DNA of 64,000 nt from Saccharothrix australiensis (GCF_003634935.1 NZ_RBXO01000001.1:6845501-6909500), one strand, 5' to 3'; counted from the first letter of the stretch, positions 50,997-61,995 are shown. Notes: generated by a model not told the origin, from the letters alone. A program made the numbers and translations.

Positions 50997-51296
50997 TCAT
51001 GCTTCCTCGCCCAGGATTCGGGGAACGCGGAAGCGGCCTTCCTCGGCGGCGGGGGCGCCCGCGAGCGCCTGCTGCTGACCGAGGCTGGGACGCACCACGT
51101 CCTCGCGGAACACGTTGGTCAGCGGAACGGCGTGCGAAGTGGGTGGGATGTCCGCGGTGGCGATATCGCCCACCGTGGCCACCGACTGGAGGATCACGTC
51201 CAACTGGCCGGCGAACAGGTCAAGCTCGTCGTCGGTGACGGCGAGCCTGGCCAGGCGGGCCAGGTGCGCGACCTCGTCGCGGGAGATGCTGGGCAC
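50997..51296 (-). CDS. gatC: Asp/Glu-tRNA amidotransferase subunit C
   Basis: 99-residue stabilising subunit that wraps around GatA. Family features: ISRDEVAHLARLARLAVTDDELDLFAGQLDVILQSV and the C-terminal LREDV-like FREDVVRPSLGQQQALAGAP. GTG start at 51296 (MPSISRDEV); the open frame upstream is repeat-derived. First gene of gatC-gatA-small protein-gatB. Confidence 0.95.
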   Translation of the reverse strand: MPSISRDEVAHLARLARLAVTDDELDLFAGQLDVILQSVATVGDIATADIPPTSHAVPLTNVFREDVVRPSLGQQQALAGAPAAEEGRFRVPRILGEEA

Positions 51297-51359
51297 CTCG
51301 TCAACCCCCGTGGGTCGGTTTTCTCGGATTGGACCCGCCGAGTCTATTGGCAGGTCAGG

Positions 51360-51600
51360 CGGGAGCCCGACGGGGTTCCTCGGGCTCGCGCGGGCACGGG
51401 CGCGGGGCGGGCGCGGCGGGCAGGCACGGGCAAGGGCGGGCGCAGGACGGGTGTGGGGGCGGGACAGGCGCGGGGCAGGCGTGGGGCGAGTGCGGGGCAG
51501 GCTCAGGATGGGTGTGGGCGCGGGTGCGGGACGGTCGGGCCGGCCCGCCAGCCACGCTCCCTCGGCCGGTCCCCCGCGCGCGGGTGCGGGATGGTACCGC
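51360..51600. repeat. G-rich low-complexity stretch
   Basis: About 240 bases of GCGGGCACGGGCGCGGGGC-like purine-G tracts in the divergent gap between gatC and the ACT protein (51297-51693), with many GGG runs on the plus strand that could form G-quadruplexes. Any promoters for gatC or the ACT gene are hidden here or at its edges. Confidence 0.55.
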
Positions 51601-51693
51601 CGGGCCACGCGGCCGGTGGGTCGGAAACCGCGGCCGCGTCTGCGAGAATCATCGGCCGGAATGCCCGATCCCAGCCCCTTGGAGGCGTGCACC

Positions 51694-52347
51694 GTGTCCT
51701 TCCTGCTCCGGGTCCAGCTCCCGGACCGTCCCGGCACCCTGGGCGCGGTCGCCTCCGCGCTCGGCGAGGTCGGGGCCGACATCCTCAGCGTGGACGTGGT
51801 GGAGCGCGGGGCCGGTCTGGCCATCGACGACCTCGTGGTGGAGCTGCCCTCCGGCCGGCTGCCGGACGTGCTGATCACCGCCGCGGAGTCCATCGACGGC
51901 GTCGAGGTGGACGCGGTGCGCCCGTACGCGGGCGTGCTGGACACGCACCGCGAGCTGGAGCTGGTGGAGGAGGTCGCGGAGGAGCCCGCGCGCGGCCTTG
52001 AGGTGTTCACCGAGGGCGTGCCCAAGATCATCCGTGCCGGGTGGGCGGTCGTGCTGACCCACGACAGCGCGGGCGTGCACCGGGTGACGGCGTCGACGGC
52101 CGCGCCGGAGACCCGCATGGCCGAGCCGCCGTGGATGCCGCTGGCGCGGGCCACCGTGCTGGACGGCGAGGAGGAGTGGGTGCCCGCGACGCTGCGCGAG
52201 CTGGGCACCGAACTGGCCGCGACGCCGCTGGGCAAGCCCGACCGGGTGCTGCTGGTCGGACGTCCGGGCGGGCCGATGTTCCGGGCGGCGGAGGTGGCCA
52301 GGCTCGCGCACCTGGCCGGGATCGTGTCCGTGGTGCTGCCGGACTGA
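51694..52347 (+). CDS. ACT-domain protein
   Basis: 217 residues. N-terminal ACT domain (MSFLLRVQLPDRPGTLGAVASALGEVGADILSVDV), then a second alpha/beta segment that looks like a degenerate partner domain (VLLVGRPGGPMFRAAEVARLAHLAGIVSVV). Likely a small-molecule sensor; positional match to M. tuberculosis Rv3013, divergent from gatCAB in both. The GTG at 51694 has GGAGG eight bases upstream; the ATG at 51661 lacks one. Confidence 0.85.
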   Translation: MSFLLRVQLPDRPGTLGAVASALGEVGADILSVDVVERGAGLAIDDLVVELPSGRLPDVLITAAESIDGVEVDAVRPYAGVLDTHRELELVEEVAEEPARGLEVFTEGVPKIIRAGWAVVLTHDSAGVHRVTASTAAPETRMAEPPWMPLARATVLDGEEEWVPATLRELGTELAATPLGKPDRVLLVGRPGGPMFRAAEVARLAHLAGIVSVVLPD

Positions 52348-52426
52348 CCGCGGGGTGGGCGCCGGCGGGCGCGGTCTGCCCCGGCGCGTCCGGACGGCCT
52401 CCGGCGGGTTCGGCCCGGTGTCCCGG

Positions 52427-53152
52427 TCAGCGCACGGCGTTGGCGCGGACGACCCGTTGGGCGTGCGTGACGAGCTGGACGTTGTCCCTGGTCAGCGTGC
52501 CGTCCGGGTTGTGGAGGGTGTCCTCCAGGCCGATGCGCGTGTCCAGTCCCAGCCGCACGGCGTGGTCCAGGACGGACCAGGCGTTGTCGTCCTCGCCGTG
52601 CAGCAGGATCGGCGCGCCCAGCGGGGCCAGCAGGCGCAGCAGGGCGTCCGCCTCGGCGGTGGTGCCGCCGGGCTGGACCTCGGCCAGGACGCGGCGCGTG
52701 CCGTCGGGCAGGCCCGCCGCGACCAGGGTGCGGGCGGCGTCCTCGTGGAACACGCCCAGTTCGAGGCCGACGCCGGCGGCCCGCAGCGCGTGCGCGACGT
52801 CCAGCCAGCCGTCCTCGTGGACGTTGACCGAGGCCACGTCGGGACGCCCGGCGGCCAGCCCCGCCCAGCCCGCGACCAGTTCCGCGCGGCGCACCGGGTC
52901 GGGCTGGACCCAGGCCGCGGTGGTGACGCCCAGCTCGGCGTGCGGCACGGCGGCGCGGATCACGGCGACGGCGGTCGCGACCTCGGGGCCGGCCAGGACC
53001 TCCCGCCCGGCCACGTCCCTCGGGTGCAGGTGGAAGTGCTTGACGCCGAGTTCGTGGAGGACGGCGGCGTCGGCCGCCAGCTGCTGCGGGGTCACCGGGA
53101 GCGCGGGGTGGCTCTCGGGCGCGCGGGCACCGTTCAGGCAGACCTGGATCAC
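52427..53152 (-). CDS. Beta-keto acid cleavage enzyme (BKACE, DUF849)
   Basis: Zn-dependent TIM-barrel enzyme of 241 residues. HFHLHPRDVAG provides the paired zinc His, VNVHEDGWLD and ELGVFHEDAARTL the next barrel strands, and GLDTRIGLEDTLHNPDG the substrate Arg/Glu-Asp loop. The family condenses a beta-keto acid with acetyl-CoA to give acetoacetate plus a CoA ester (the 3-keto-5-aminohexanoate cleavage reaction is the founding case). It is shorter than the typical 270-310, lacking an N-terminal extension. Substrate unknown; stands alone. Confidence 0.88.
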   Translation of the reverse strand: MIQVCLNGARAPESHPALPVTPQQLAADAAVLHELGVKHFHLHPRDVAGREVLAGPEVATAVAVIRAAVPHAELGVTTAAWVQPDPVRRAELVAGWAGLAAGRPDVASVNVHEDGWLDVAHALRAAGVGLELGVFHEDAARTLVAAGLPDGTRRVLAEVQPGGTTAEADALLRLLAPLGAPILLHGEDDNAWSVLDHAVRLGLDTRIGLEDTLHNPDGTLTRDNVQLVTHAQRVVRANAVR

Positions 53153-53517
53153 GCGGACCAGCGTCGCACGGCAGGAGGGGCGGGGCGAACCGCGCGCACG
53201 GCGGCCGCCCCGGTCGGTGGCGCGCTGATCAGGCGGGGTGCGGCGGTCGGGCGGAGTCGACGGCCTGGTGGGTCACGCGGTCGGGCGGGGTTCGGCGGTC
53301 AGCAGGGGTCCGGCGGCCGGGCAGGTGCGGCGTCCGGGCAGAGGTGCGGCGTCCGGGCGCGGACGGGGCGGCCGGGCGCGGGCGGGGGCTGCTTCCGGCG
53401 GGCGTGGGCGGGGCCGGCACCCCGCCACGCGCCGGCCGAGGTGGCCTCAGTAGCCCGGACGGGTGAACCGCGCGGCCTCGTGGATCACTCGATCGTGTGG
53501 TTATTAGCATCGGTCGG
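53153..53517. other. Gap between BKACE and phosphatase genes
   Basis: Holds GGCGGTCGGGCGG / CGTCCGGGC repeats of 12-16 bases (53240-53380) and a promoter-like end: TAGCAT at 53505-53510, seven bases before the phosphatase ATG. No gene seen. Confidence 0.5.
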
Positions 53518-53949
53518 ATGTTGACCGGCGCGCTCGAACTCCCCGACGGCTCCCGAGTCCGCGGCCGCGGCCTGCGGAACCCCGCGCCCGACGACGCGCC
53601 GTCGTACGGGCTCTACCTCGGCGGCTCGCGGTTGCGGCGCGGCCGGGAGTTCGACTGGGACCACGACTGGGTCGACTGGCCCGACTTCCTGCTGCCCCGG
53701 TCCACCCCGGACGCCGTCCGGTTGATCCGCGGCCTGCACGCGCGGGCCGTCGCGGGCGAGGACGTCGAGGTCGCGTGCGGCGGCGGGGTCGGTCGGACGG
53801 GGACGGTCATCTCGTGCCTGGCCGTGCTGGCGGGCGTGCCGTCCGACGCGGCGGTGGCGTGGACGCGGGCCCACTACCACCACCGCGCGGTGGAGACGCC
53901 CTGGCAGAAGTCCTGGGTCCGGCGGTTCCCCCGGCCGGGCGTCGGCTGA
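53518..53949 (+). CDS. Protein-tyrosine/dual-specificity phosphatase-like protein
   Basis: 143-residue phosphatase of the cysteine-based class. The P-loop VACGGGVGRTGTVISCLAVL contains C-x5-R (CGGGVGR), so the nucleophile and phosphate-binding Arg are intact, but the His normally before the Cys is Ala. A conserved general-acid Asp may be in DWDHDWVDWPDF. Bacterial relatives use Tyr/Ser-phosphate or phosphoinositide-like substrates. A TAGCAT box seven bases before the ATG and no ribosome binding site indicate a leaderless mRNA. Confidence 0.82.
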   Translation: MLTGALELPDGSRVRGRGLRNPAPDDAPSYGLYLGGSRLRRGREFDWDHDWVDWPDFLLPRSTPDAVRLIRGLHARAVAGEDVEVACGGGVGRTGTVISCLAVLAGVPSDAAVAWTRAHYHHRAVETPWQKSWVRRFPRPGVG

Positions 53950-54030
53950 GCGGCCCGCGGAGCCCGCCTCGCCGGCCGCCGCGCTCGCCGATCACCGCGA
54001 TCACCTCGTCAGTCCACCGCACTCGCCTCG

Positions 54031-56295
54031 TCAGTCCACCGCGCCCTCCCCGCCCACGGCGCCCTCCCCGCTTCCCTCGCCCACGGCGCCCTCCCCGCCG
54101 GCCGTGCCCGACCCCTCGGTCGCGCTCCCCTCGCCGGCCGTGCCCTGCTCCCCGGGCGTGGCCGACTCGTCGGCGGCGATGGTCGCCACCGCGGTCGCCG
54201 CCTTCGGCCCCTCCTGGAGCAGCACCCGGAACCCGGCCTCGTCCAGCACCGGCACCTTCAGCTGCAAAGCCTTGTCCGCCTTGGCCCCCGGCGCGTCGCC
54301 GACCACCACGAACGCCGTCTTCTTCGACACCGCGCCCACCGCCTTGCCGCCCCGCGCCAGGATCGCCTCCTTCGCCTCGTCCCGCGAGAAGCCCTCCAGC
54401 GACCCCGTCACCACGATCGACAGGCCCTCCAGGGTGCGCGGCACCGAGTCGTCGCGCTCCTCCGCCATGCGCACCCCGGCCTCGGCCCACTTGCGCACGA
54501 CCTCCTGCCGCCACGGCGTCCCGACCCACTCGCGCACGGCCGACGCGATGGTCGGCCCGACGCCCTCGGCCGCCGCCAGCTCCTCCTCCGACGCCGCCCG
54601 GATGCGCTCCAGCGAGCCGAACTCCCGCGCCAGCGCCCGCGCCGCCGTCGGACCCACGTGCCGGATCGACAGCGCCACCAGCACCCTCCACAGGGGACGC
54701 CGCTTGACCGCCTCCAGGTTGTCCAGCAGCTTCACCGCGTTCGCCGTCAGCTCGCCGGACTGGGTGCGGAACAGCGGCACCTCGGCCAGCTTCGCCGCGT
54801 CCAGCCGGAACAGGTCGCCCTCGTCGCCGTACACCGGCGACTCGACCAGGGCCGCCGCGCCCTCGAACCCCAGCACCTCGATGTCCAGGGCCGACCGGGA
54901 CGCCAGGTAGGCCAGGCGCTCGCGCAGCTGGCCGGGGCAGCCCGCCGCGTTCGGGCACCGGATGTCGACGTCGCCCTCCTTCATCGGGCGCAGCGCGTGG
55001 CCGCACTCCGGGCAGGTGGCGGGCATCTCGAACGGGCGGGCGTCGGCGGGGCGGGCGTCGACCACCGGGCCCAGCACCTCCGGGATCACGTCGCCCGCCT
55101 TGCGGATGACGATGCGGTCGCCGATGAGGACGCCCTTGCGCGCGACCTCGCTCGCGTTGTGCAGGGTCGCCCGCGCCACCGTGGAGCCGGCCACCTTCAC
55201 CGGCTCCATCACGGCGAACGGCGTGACCCGGCCGGTGCGCCCCACCTGCACCTGGATGTCGAGCAGGGTGGTCGTCGCCTCCTCCGGCGGGTACTTGAAG
55301 GCGATCGCCCAGCGGGGCGCGCGGGACGTCGAGCCCAGCCTGCGCTGGAGCGGCACCGCGTCGACCTTCACCACCACGCCGTCGATCTCGTGCACGGCGT
55401 CGTGGCGGTGCGCGCCCCAGTGCGCGACGTGCGCGTCGATCTCCTCGAAGCTCGTCAGCACCCTGGTGTGCTCGGACACCGGCAGGCCCCAGGCCCGCAG
55501 CGCCTCGTACGCCTGCGACTGCGCGGCCGGTTCGAAACCCTCCCGCTTGCCCAGGCCGTGGCAGATCATCCGCAGCCGCCGCGACGCCGTGACCTTCGGG
55601 TCCTTCTGGCGCAGCGAGCCGGCGGCGGTGTTGCGCGGGTTCGCGAACGGCGGCTTGCCCGCCGCCACGAGCTTCGCGTTCAGCTCCAGGAAGTCCTCCA
55701 CGGCGAAGAACACCTCGCCGCGCACCTCCACCAGCTCCGGCACCGGGTACTCGGCGGTGCCCGTCAGCGCCTCGGGCACGTCGCCCAGGGTGCGGGCGTT
55801 CAGCGTCACGTCCTCGCCGGTGCGCCCGTCGCCCCTGGTCAGCGCCCGCTCCAGGCGGCCGCGCCGGTAGAGCAGGTTGACCGCCAGGCCGTCGATCTTC
55901 AGCTCGCACAGGTACCGCGCGCCCGCGCCGACCTCCTTCTCCACCCGCTCGACCCACGCGCGCAGCTCGTCGCGCGAGAACACGTTGTCGAGGCTGAGCA
56001 TCCGCTCCAGGTGGTCGACGGCGCGGAACTCGGTGGAGAACGTGCCGCCGACGAGCTGGGTCGGCGAGTCGGGCGTCGCCAGGCCGGGGTGCCGCTCCTC
56101 CAGCGCCTCCAGCTCGCGCAGCAGCGCGTCGAACTCACCGTCACTGACCGTCGGCGCGTCGAGGACGTAGTAGCGGAACTGGTGGCCGCGCACCTCCTCC
56201 GCGAGGGCCGCGTGGCGCTCCCGCGCGGCGGCGGGCACGTCCTCGACGCCCTCGGCGGCAACGCTGGTCTGATCGGGTGAGTCGCTGCTGGTCAC
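54031..56295 (-). CDS. ligA: NAD-dependent DNA ligase with Gly/Glu-rich tail
   Basis: Seals nicks during replication and repair. 754 residues: domain Ia (RYYVLDAPTVSDGEFD), adenylation domain with K133 in CELKIDGLAVN, OB fold, four zinc Cys (CPECGHALRP, CPNAAGCPGQ), helix-hairpin-helix region and a BRCT domain (about 625-700, LEGLSIVVTGSLEGF). The last 40 residues are an added low-complexity tail of GEGSATEGSGTAGGEGAVGE type, absent from the usual 670-700 residue enzyme. GTG start. Preceded on the same strand by an unknown gene and a LysR regulator. Confidence 0.97.
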   Translation of the reverse strand: MTSSDSPDQTSVAAEGVEDVPAAARERHAALAEEVRGHQFRYYVLDAPTVSDGEFDALLRELEALEERHPGLATPDSPTQLVGGTFSTEFRAVDHLERMLSLDNVFSRDELRAWVERVEKEVGAGARYLCELKIDGLAVNLLYRRGRLERALTRGDGRTGEDVTLNARTLGDVPEALTGTAEYPVPELVEVRGEVFFAVEDFLELNAKLVAAGKPPFANPRNTAAGSLRQKDPKVTASRRLRMICHGLGKREGFEPAAQSQAYEALRAWGLPVSEHTRVLTSFEEIDAHVAHWGAHRHDAVHEIDGVVVKVDAVPLQRRLGSTSRAPRWAIAFKYPPEEATTTLLDIQVQVGRTGRVTPFAVMEPVKVAGSTVARATLHNASEVARKGVLIGDRIVIRKAGDVIPEVLGPVVDARPADARPFEMPATCPECGHALRPMKEGDVDIRCPNAAGCPGQLRERLAYLASRSALDIEVLGFEGAAALVESPVYGDEGDLFRLDAAKLAEVPLFRTQSGELTANAVKLLDNLEAVKRRPLWRVLVALSIRHVGPTAARALAREFGSLERIRAASEEELAAAEGVGPTIASAVREWVGTPWRQEVVRKWAEAGVRMAEERDDSVPRTLEGLSIVVTGSLEGFSRDEAKEAILARGGKAVGAVSKKTAFVVVGDAPGAKADKALQLKVPVLDEAGFRVLLQEGPKAATAVATIAADESATPGEQGTAGEGSATEGSGTAGGEGAVGEGSGEGAVGGEGAVD

Positions 56296-56326
56296 GGGGT
56301 GAGCCTAACCAGGGGGCACGACAATT

Positions 56327-56977
56327 TCAGGAGGAGTCCCCACCCAGGCCGCGCACGAGTTCCCGCAGCTCCAGCAGGCTGATCGTGCCCTCCGGTTCGG
56401 CGGTGGCGGTTTCGACGCGGCCGAGCCGCTCGCCCGCCAGGCGCTCACCGAGGGTGACGTCCAGCGGGAGGAACGTCATCGTCCGCCGCTGCGCGTCGTC
56501 GAGTTCGGCGAACAGCGGGTGGAACACGGCGACGTCCACCAGGCCGTCGTCGACCTGCGCGACGACCCGCACGTCGGCCAGCCGGACGCGCCGCGCGCCC
56601 AGGTTGACGGTGACCCCGGTCGGGTCCGGCACGGGCGGCACCGAGTCGTGGTACTCCCAGATCATGTCCTCGGGCGGCGCGGCGGCGCGCCACGCGTCGG
56701 TGTAGGGGCGCAGGCGCGGGTCCTCCTGGCCGCTGACGACCAGCGCGTAGATCGCGCGGTGGCCGCGTTCGAGGGAGAAGTGCAGGTCGGGGTGGACGGC
56801 GGCGACCAGCTCGCACAGCTCGTTCTCGACGCGGTGCGGCTCGCCGTCGCCGAGCGCCGCGCTCACGGTGGGCAGCAGGTCGGACCACCGCCGCCAGAAC
56901 GCGTCCGCCGCCTCGGCCGGGTTCGGCAGGTGCGCGGGCGGCGGGACGGGCTCGGTGCGTCGGCGGAACCAGCTCAT
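56327..56977 (-). CDS. Conserved hypothetical protein
   Basis: 216 residues, soluble, acidic. Not recognised. It begins MSWFRRRTEPVPPPAHLPNP, then an alternating alpha/beta region (VENELCELVAAVHPDLHFSLE, HRAIYALVVSGQEDP, YTDAWRAAAPPEDMIWEYHDS). No catalytic motif, membrane helix or signal peptide is visible. Its ATG overlaps the stop of the LysR gene (ATGA) and its own stop lies 31 bases ahead of ligA, so it links the two. Confidence 0.7.
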   Translation of the reverse strand: MSWFRRRTEPVPPPAHLPNPAEAADAFWRRWSDLLPTVSAALGDGEPHRVENELCELVAAVHPDLHFSLERGHRAIYALVVSGQEDPRLRPYTDAWRAAAPPEDMIWEYHDSVPPVPDPTGVTVNLGARRVRLADVRVVAQVDDGLVDVAVFHPLFAELDDAQRRTMTFLPLDVTLGERLAGERLGRVETATAEPEGTISLLELRELVRGLGGDSS

Positions 56978-57867
56978 GCGCCCATTGAACTACGGCGGGT
57001 CGCCACCGCGAGGAGTTCCGCGGCGGGTCCCACGAGCCGCCGGCCGCCCGGCCACACGGCCCGCAGCACGCGCCGCAGGTCCAGGCCCTCCACCGGGACC
57101 TCCACCAGCCTGCCGTCGGCGAGGTCCAGGGCGACCGCCAGCACGCTCAGCACGGCGGGCGCGACACCGGCGACGACCGCGCCGCGCACGGCCGTCGTGG
57201 AGCCCAGTTCGAGGGCGGGCGGGCAGGCGTCGGGCAGGGCCCGGTCGAGGGTGTCGCGGGTGCCCGAGCCCCGTTCCCGGACCACGAGCGGGGTCCGGGC
57301 GAGTTCGTCGGCGGTGATCGGGCGGCGCGCCCAGCGGTGCCCCGGCGGCACGACCACGGCGAGCCGGTCCGCGGCGACCTCGCGCGCCGACAGCCGGGCC
57401 AGCGGGCCGGGCGCCTCCACGAAGCCGAGGTCCACCGCGCCCTCGCGGACCAGCCTGGCCACCGTCACCGAGTTCGTGACGCGCAGGCCCACGTGCAGGT
57501 CGGGCCGGGTGCGGCGGAGTTCGGCGAGCCAGCCGGGCGCGAGGTGCTCGGCGACGGTCATGCTCGCCGCGACCCGCAGCTCGGCCTCGCGGGACGCGCG
57601 CAGCGCCGCCGCGCCCGCGAGCAGCCCGGCCATCTCGTCCAGCACGCGCCGCGCCCGCTCGGTGACCACCACGCCCGCCGGCGTCAGCACCGAGCCGCGC
57701 CGGCCGCGGTCCACCAGCACGAGCCCGAGGCGGCGCTCCAGGGTGGCGAGCCGCTTGCTCGCCGACGGCTGCGCGACGCCCAGCTCCTGCGCGGCCCGGC
57801 CGAGGCTGCCCAGCTCGCCCACGAGCACCAGCAGCCGCAGGGACGCCAGGTCGGGCGGATCGGTCAT
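56974..57867 (-). CDS. LysR-family regulator next to YeiH (YeiE-like)
   Basis: 297 residues with a standard LysR winged helix (LRLLVLVGELGSLGRAAQELGVAQPSASKRLATLERRLGL) and periplasmic-binding-like effector domain (TNSVTVARLVREGAVDLGFVEAP, VRERGSGTRDTLDRAL). In enterobacteria YeiE is divergent from yeiH and responds to sulfite; the same arrangement here supports control of the exporter gene. Start ATG 57867, one base from the exporter start on the other strand, so both promoters must overlap the other gene. Confidence 0.86.
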   Translation of the reverse strand: MTDPPDLASLRLLVLVGELGSLGRAAQELGVAQPSASKRLATLERRLGLVLVDRGRRGSVLTPAGVVVTERARRVLDEMAGLLAGAAALRASREAELRVAASMTVAEHLAPGWLAELRRTRPDLHVGLRVTNSVTVARLVREGAVDLGFVEAPGPLARLSAREVAADRLAVVVPPGHRWARRPITADELARTPLVVRERGSGTRDTLDRALPDACPPALELGSTTAVRGAVVAGVAPAVLSVLAVALDLADGRLVEVPVEGLDLRRVLRAVWPGGRRLVGPAAELLAVATRRSSMGA

Positions 57868-57868
57868 A

Positions 57869-58726
57869 GTGCGAGGGTATGACTTCATCGCCGATGTCCG
57901 CCTACCGGCGCGCGAGCGGGCGGCACAGGCTGGGGTGGTGCTGATCGCCGCGCTCGTCCTCGGTGTCCTGGTGGGTGGCCGGTTGCCGGACCTGGCCCCG
58001 ATCACGCGGCGGCTGCTGCGCGCCGGGGTGGTGCTGCTGGGGTTGCAGCTGTCGCTGCCGCAGCTGCTGGCGCTGGGGCCGGGCATCCTGCTGGCGGCGG
58101 TGGTCACGGTGGGCGTGACGTTCGCCGGCACCGTGTGGCTCGGCCGGTGCCTGGGTCTGCCGCGCGGGCTGTGCGTGCTGGTCGCCGGCGGGTTCTCGAT
58201 CTGCGGCGCGTCGGCCATCGCCGCGGTCGCGTCGGAGCGGGACGAGGAGCACGTCGCCACCGGTGTCGCGCTGGTGACGCTGTTCGGCACCCTGACCATG
58301 ATCGCCCTGCCGCTGCTGGGCGCGTCGCCGGAGTGGATCGGGCTGAGCGTGCACGAGGTGGCCCAGGTGGCCGCCGCCGCGCCCGCGGGCGGCCTGGCGA
58401 CGGCGATGGCGGTGAAGCTGAGCCGGGTGGCGCTGCTCGCGCCGGTGGCGGCGCTGGCGAACCGGCGGCGCGGACCGGTCGTGCCGCTGTTCCTGCTGGG
58501 TTTCCTGGCGATGGTGGCGGTCCGGTCGGCGGACCTGCTGCCGCCGGCCGCGGTGGACGTGGCCCGGACGTCCACCACCGTGCTGTTCGCGGCGGCCATG
58601 TTCGGGCTGGGCACGGCGGTCCGGCCGAAGAGCCTGCTGGCGACCGGACCGCGCGCCCTGCTGCTGGGGCTGCTGGCGACGCTGCTGGTGTGCTCGGTGG
58701 GCTACCTCTCGCTGCGGGTGGTGTGA
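57869..58726 (+). CDS. YeiH-family putative sulfate/anion exporter, short N-terminus
   Basis: 285 residues, about nine membrane helices, family PF03601. Diagnostic motifs VAGGFSICGASAIAAV and LSVHEVAQVAAAAPAGG are intact, as is LLRAGVVLLGLQLSLPQLLALGPG. It lacks about 60 N-terminal residues (one to two helices) present in E. coli YeiH (349 aa), because the LysR gene begins one base away. GTG 57869 is the earliest usable start. It may form a smaller carrier or be missing a helix pair. Its 3' end overlaps sdhB by 25 bases, convergent. Confidence 0.82.
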   Translation: MRGYDFIADVRLPARERAAQAGVVLIAALVLGVLVGGRLPDLAPITRRLLRAGVVLLGLQLSLPQLLALGPGILLAAVVTVGVTFAGTVWLGRCLGLPRGLCVLVAGGFSICGASAIAAVASERDEEHVATGVALVTLFGTLTMIALPLLGASPEWIGLSVHEVAQVAAAAPAGGLATAMAVKLSRVALLAPVAALANRRRGPVVPLFLLGFLAMVAVRSADLLPPAAVDVARTSTTVLFAAAMFGLGTAVRPKSLLATGPRALLLGLLATLLVCSVGYLSLRVV

Positions 58727-59444
58727 GCGCGCAGCAGGTCGGCGTTGAGCCGGGTGATGGTGCTCAGCGGGATGCCCTTGGGGCACACCGCGGTGCACTC
58801 CCCCGTGTTGGTGCAGCCGCCGAAGCCCAGCGCGTCGTGCTCGGCCACCATGTCGCGCGCCCGCGAGTACCGCTCGGGCTGCCCCTGCGGCAGGACGCCG
58901 AGGTGGGTGGCCTTGGCGGCGGTGAACAGCATCGCCGACCCGTTCGGGCAGGCCGCGACGCACGCTCCGCAGCCGATGCACGCCGCCGCCTCGAACGCCG
59001 TGTCGGCGTCCGGTTTCGGCACGGGCGTGGCGTGGGCCTCGGGCGCGCTGCCCGTCGGCACGCTGACGTACCCGCCGGCGGCCACGATGCGGTCGAACGC
59101 CGACCGGTCCACCACCAGGTCGCGCACCACCGGGAACGGCTCGGCGCGCCACGGCTCGACGGTGAGCACGTCGCCGTCGGAGAAGTGCCGCAGGTGCAGC
59201 TGGCACGCCGTGGTCGCCTTCTGCGGCCCGTGCGCGACACCGTTGATCATCACGCCGCACATGCCGCAGATGCCCTCGCGGCAGTCGTGGTCGAACGCGA
59301 CCGGTTCCTCGCCGGCCAGCACGAGCCGCTCGTTGAGCACGTCGAGGGCTTCCAGGAACGACATGTCCGGCGACAGGCCGTCCACCGGGTACTCGACCAG
59401 CCGTCCGGTCGCCCCGTGCTGCCGCCAGATCCGCAGGGTGAGTT

Positions 59445-59448
<4 letters not shown>
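58702..59448 (-). CDS. sdhB: Succinate dehydrogenase iron-sulfur subunit
   Basis: 248 residues. [2Fe-2S] ligands in DHDCREGICGMCGVMING, [4Fe-4S] in ACIGCGACVAACPNG and [3Fe-4S] in GGCTNTGECTAVCPKG carry electrons from SdhA to the quinone site. GTG start overlaps the sdhA stop (GTGA). Part of the Bacillus-type Sdh/Frd with a single five-helix anchor, encoded sdhC-sdhA-sdhB. The stop (TAG at 58702) lies within the convergent yeiH gene. Confidence 0.95.
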
Positions 59449-61355
<1,907 letters not shown>

Positions 61356-61356
61356 G

Positions 61357-61986
61357 TCAGCTCACCAATCCGGTGAAGACGGCGAAGGGGACGGAGAGGA
61401 AACCGGCGCAGATCACGACCGCCACGCCCAGGCCGAGGACGCGCGACGTGGTGACGCCCAGCGTGCGGGTGGCGCTCCACACGCCGTGCCGGAGGTGGAA
61501 GCCCAGGGCCAGCACGGCGACCGCGTAGGCCAGCACCACGTACCAGCGCTGGAAGTCGGCGACGACGTTGGCGTGGATCGCGCCCTCCACACCGTGCGGG
61601 TTGAGCACACCGACGGTGAGGTCGAGCAGGTGGTAGACCACGAACAGCGCGATGATCACGCCGCCCCACCGCATGGTGCGCGCGGCGTAGGAGCCCTGCA
61701 CGACCCGCCGGTGCTCGTACCGGCCGCGGGCCCGGCGCGCCCGCGCGGTGAGCTGGTAGGCGGCGACGAAGTGCAGCACGACGCACGCGAGCAGCCCGAC
61801 CCGCACCGGCCAGACCACCCCGATGGCCCGCAGCCACCGCCCGTACGCGTCCAGCGCGCCCGGCCCGGCGAACACGGCGAGGTTGCCGATCATGTGCGCC
61901 ACGACGTAGAGGAACAACGCGGCACCGGTGACCGCCATGACCGCCTTCTTGCCGATCGTGCTGCGGTAAAGCCGAATCGTGTCCAC
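61357..61986 (-). CDS. sdhC: Succinate dehydrogenase cytochrome b558 subunit
   Basis: 209-residue membrane anchor with five helices. Heme-ligand His candidates lie in LYVVAHMIGNLAVFAG, VVLHFVAAYQL, VVYHLLDLTVG and LGFHLRHGVW, matching the diheme b558 family. It anchors SdhAB and reduces menaquinone. First gene of the sdhCAB operon, GTG start. The promoter upstream (TTGGAC-N17-CCTAGC) is bordered by an ATCGT-N10-ACGAT dyad next to a divergent LysR gene. Confidence 0.94.
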   Translation of the reverse strand: MDTIRLYRSTIGKKAVMAVTGAALFLYVVAHMIGNLAVFAGPGALDAYGRWLRAIGVVWPVRVGLLACVVLHFVAAYQLTARARRARGRYEHRRVVQGSYAARTMRWGGVIIALFVVYHLLDLTVGVLNPHGVEGAIHANVVADFQRWYVVLAYAVAVLALGFHLRHGVWSATRTLGVTTSRVLGLGVAVVICAGFLSVPFAVFTGLVS

Positions 61987-61995
61987 GTCTCCGAC

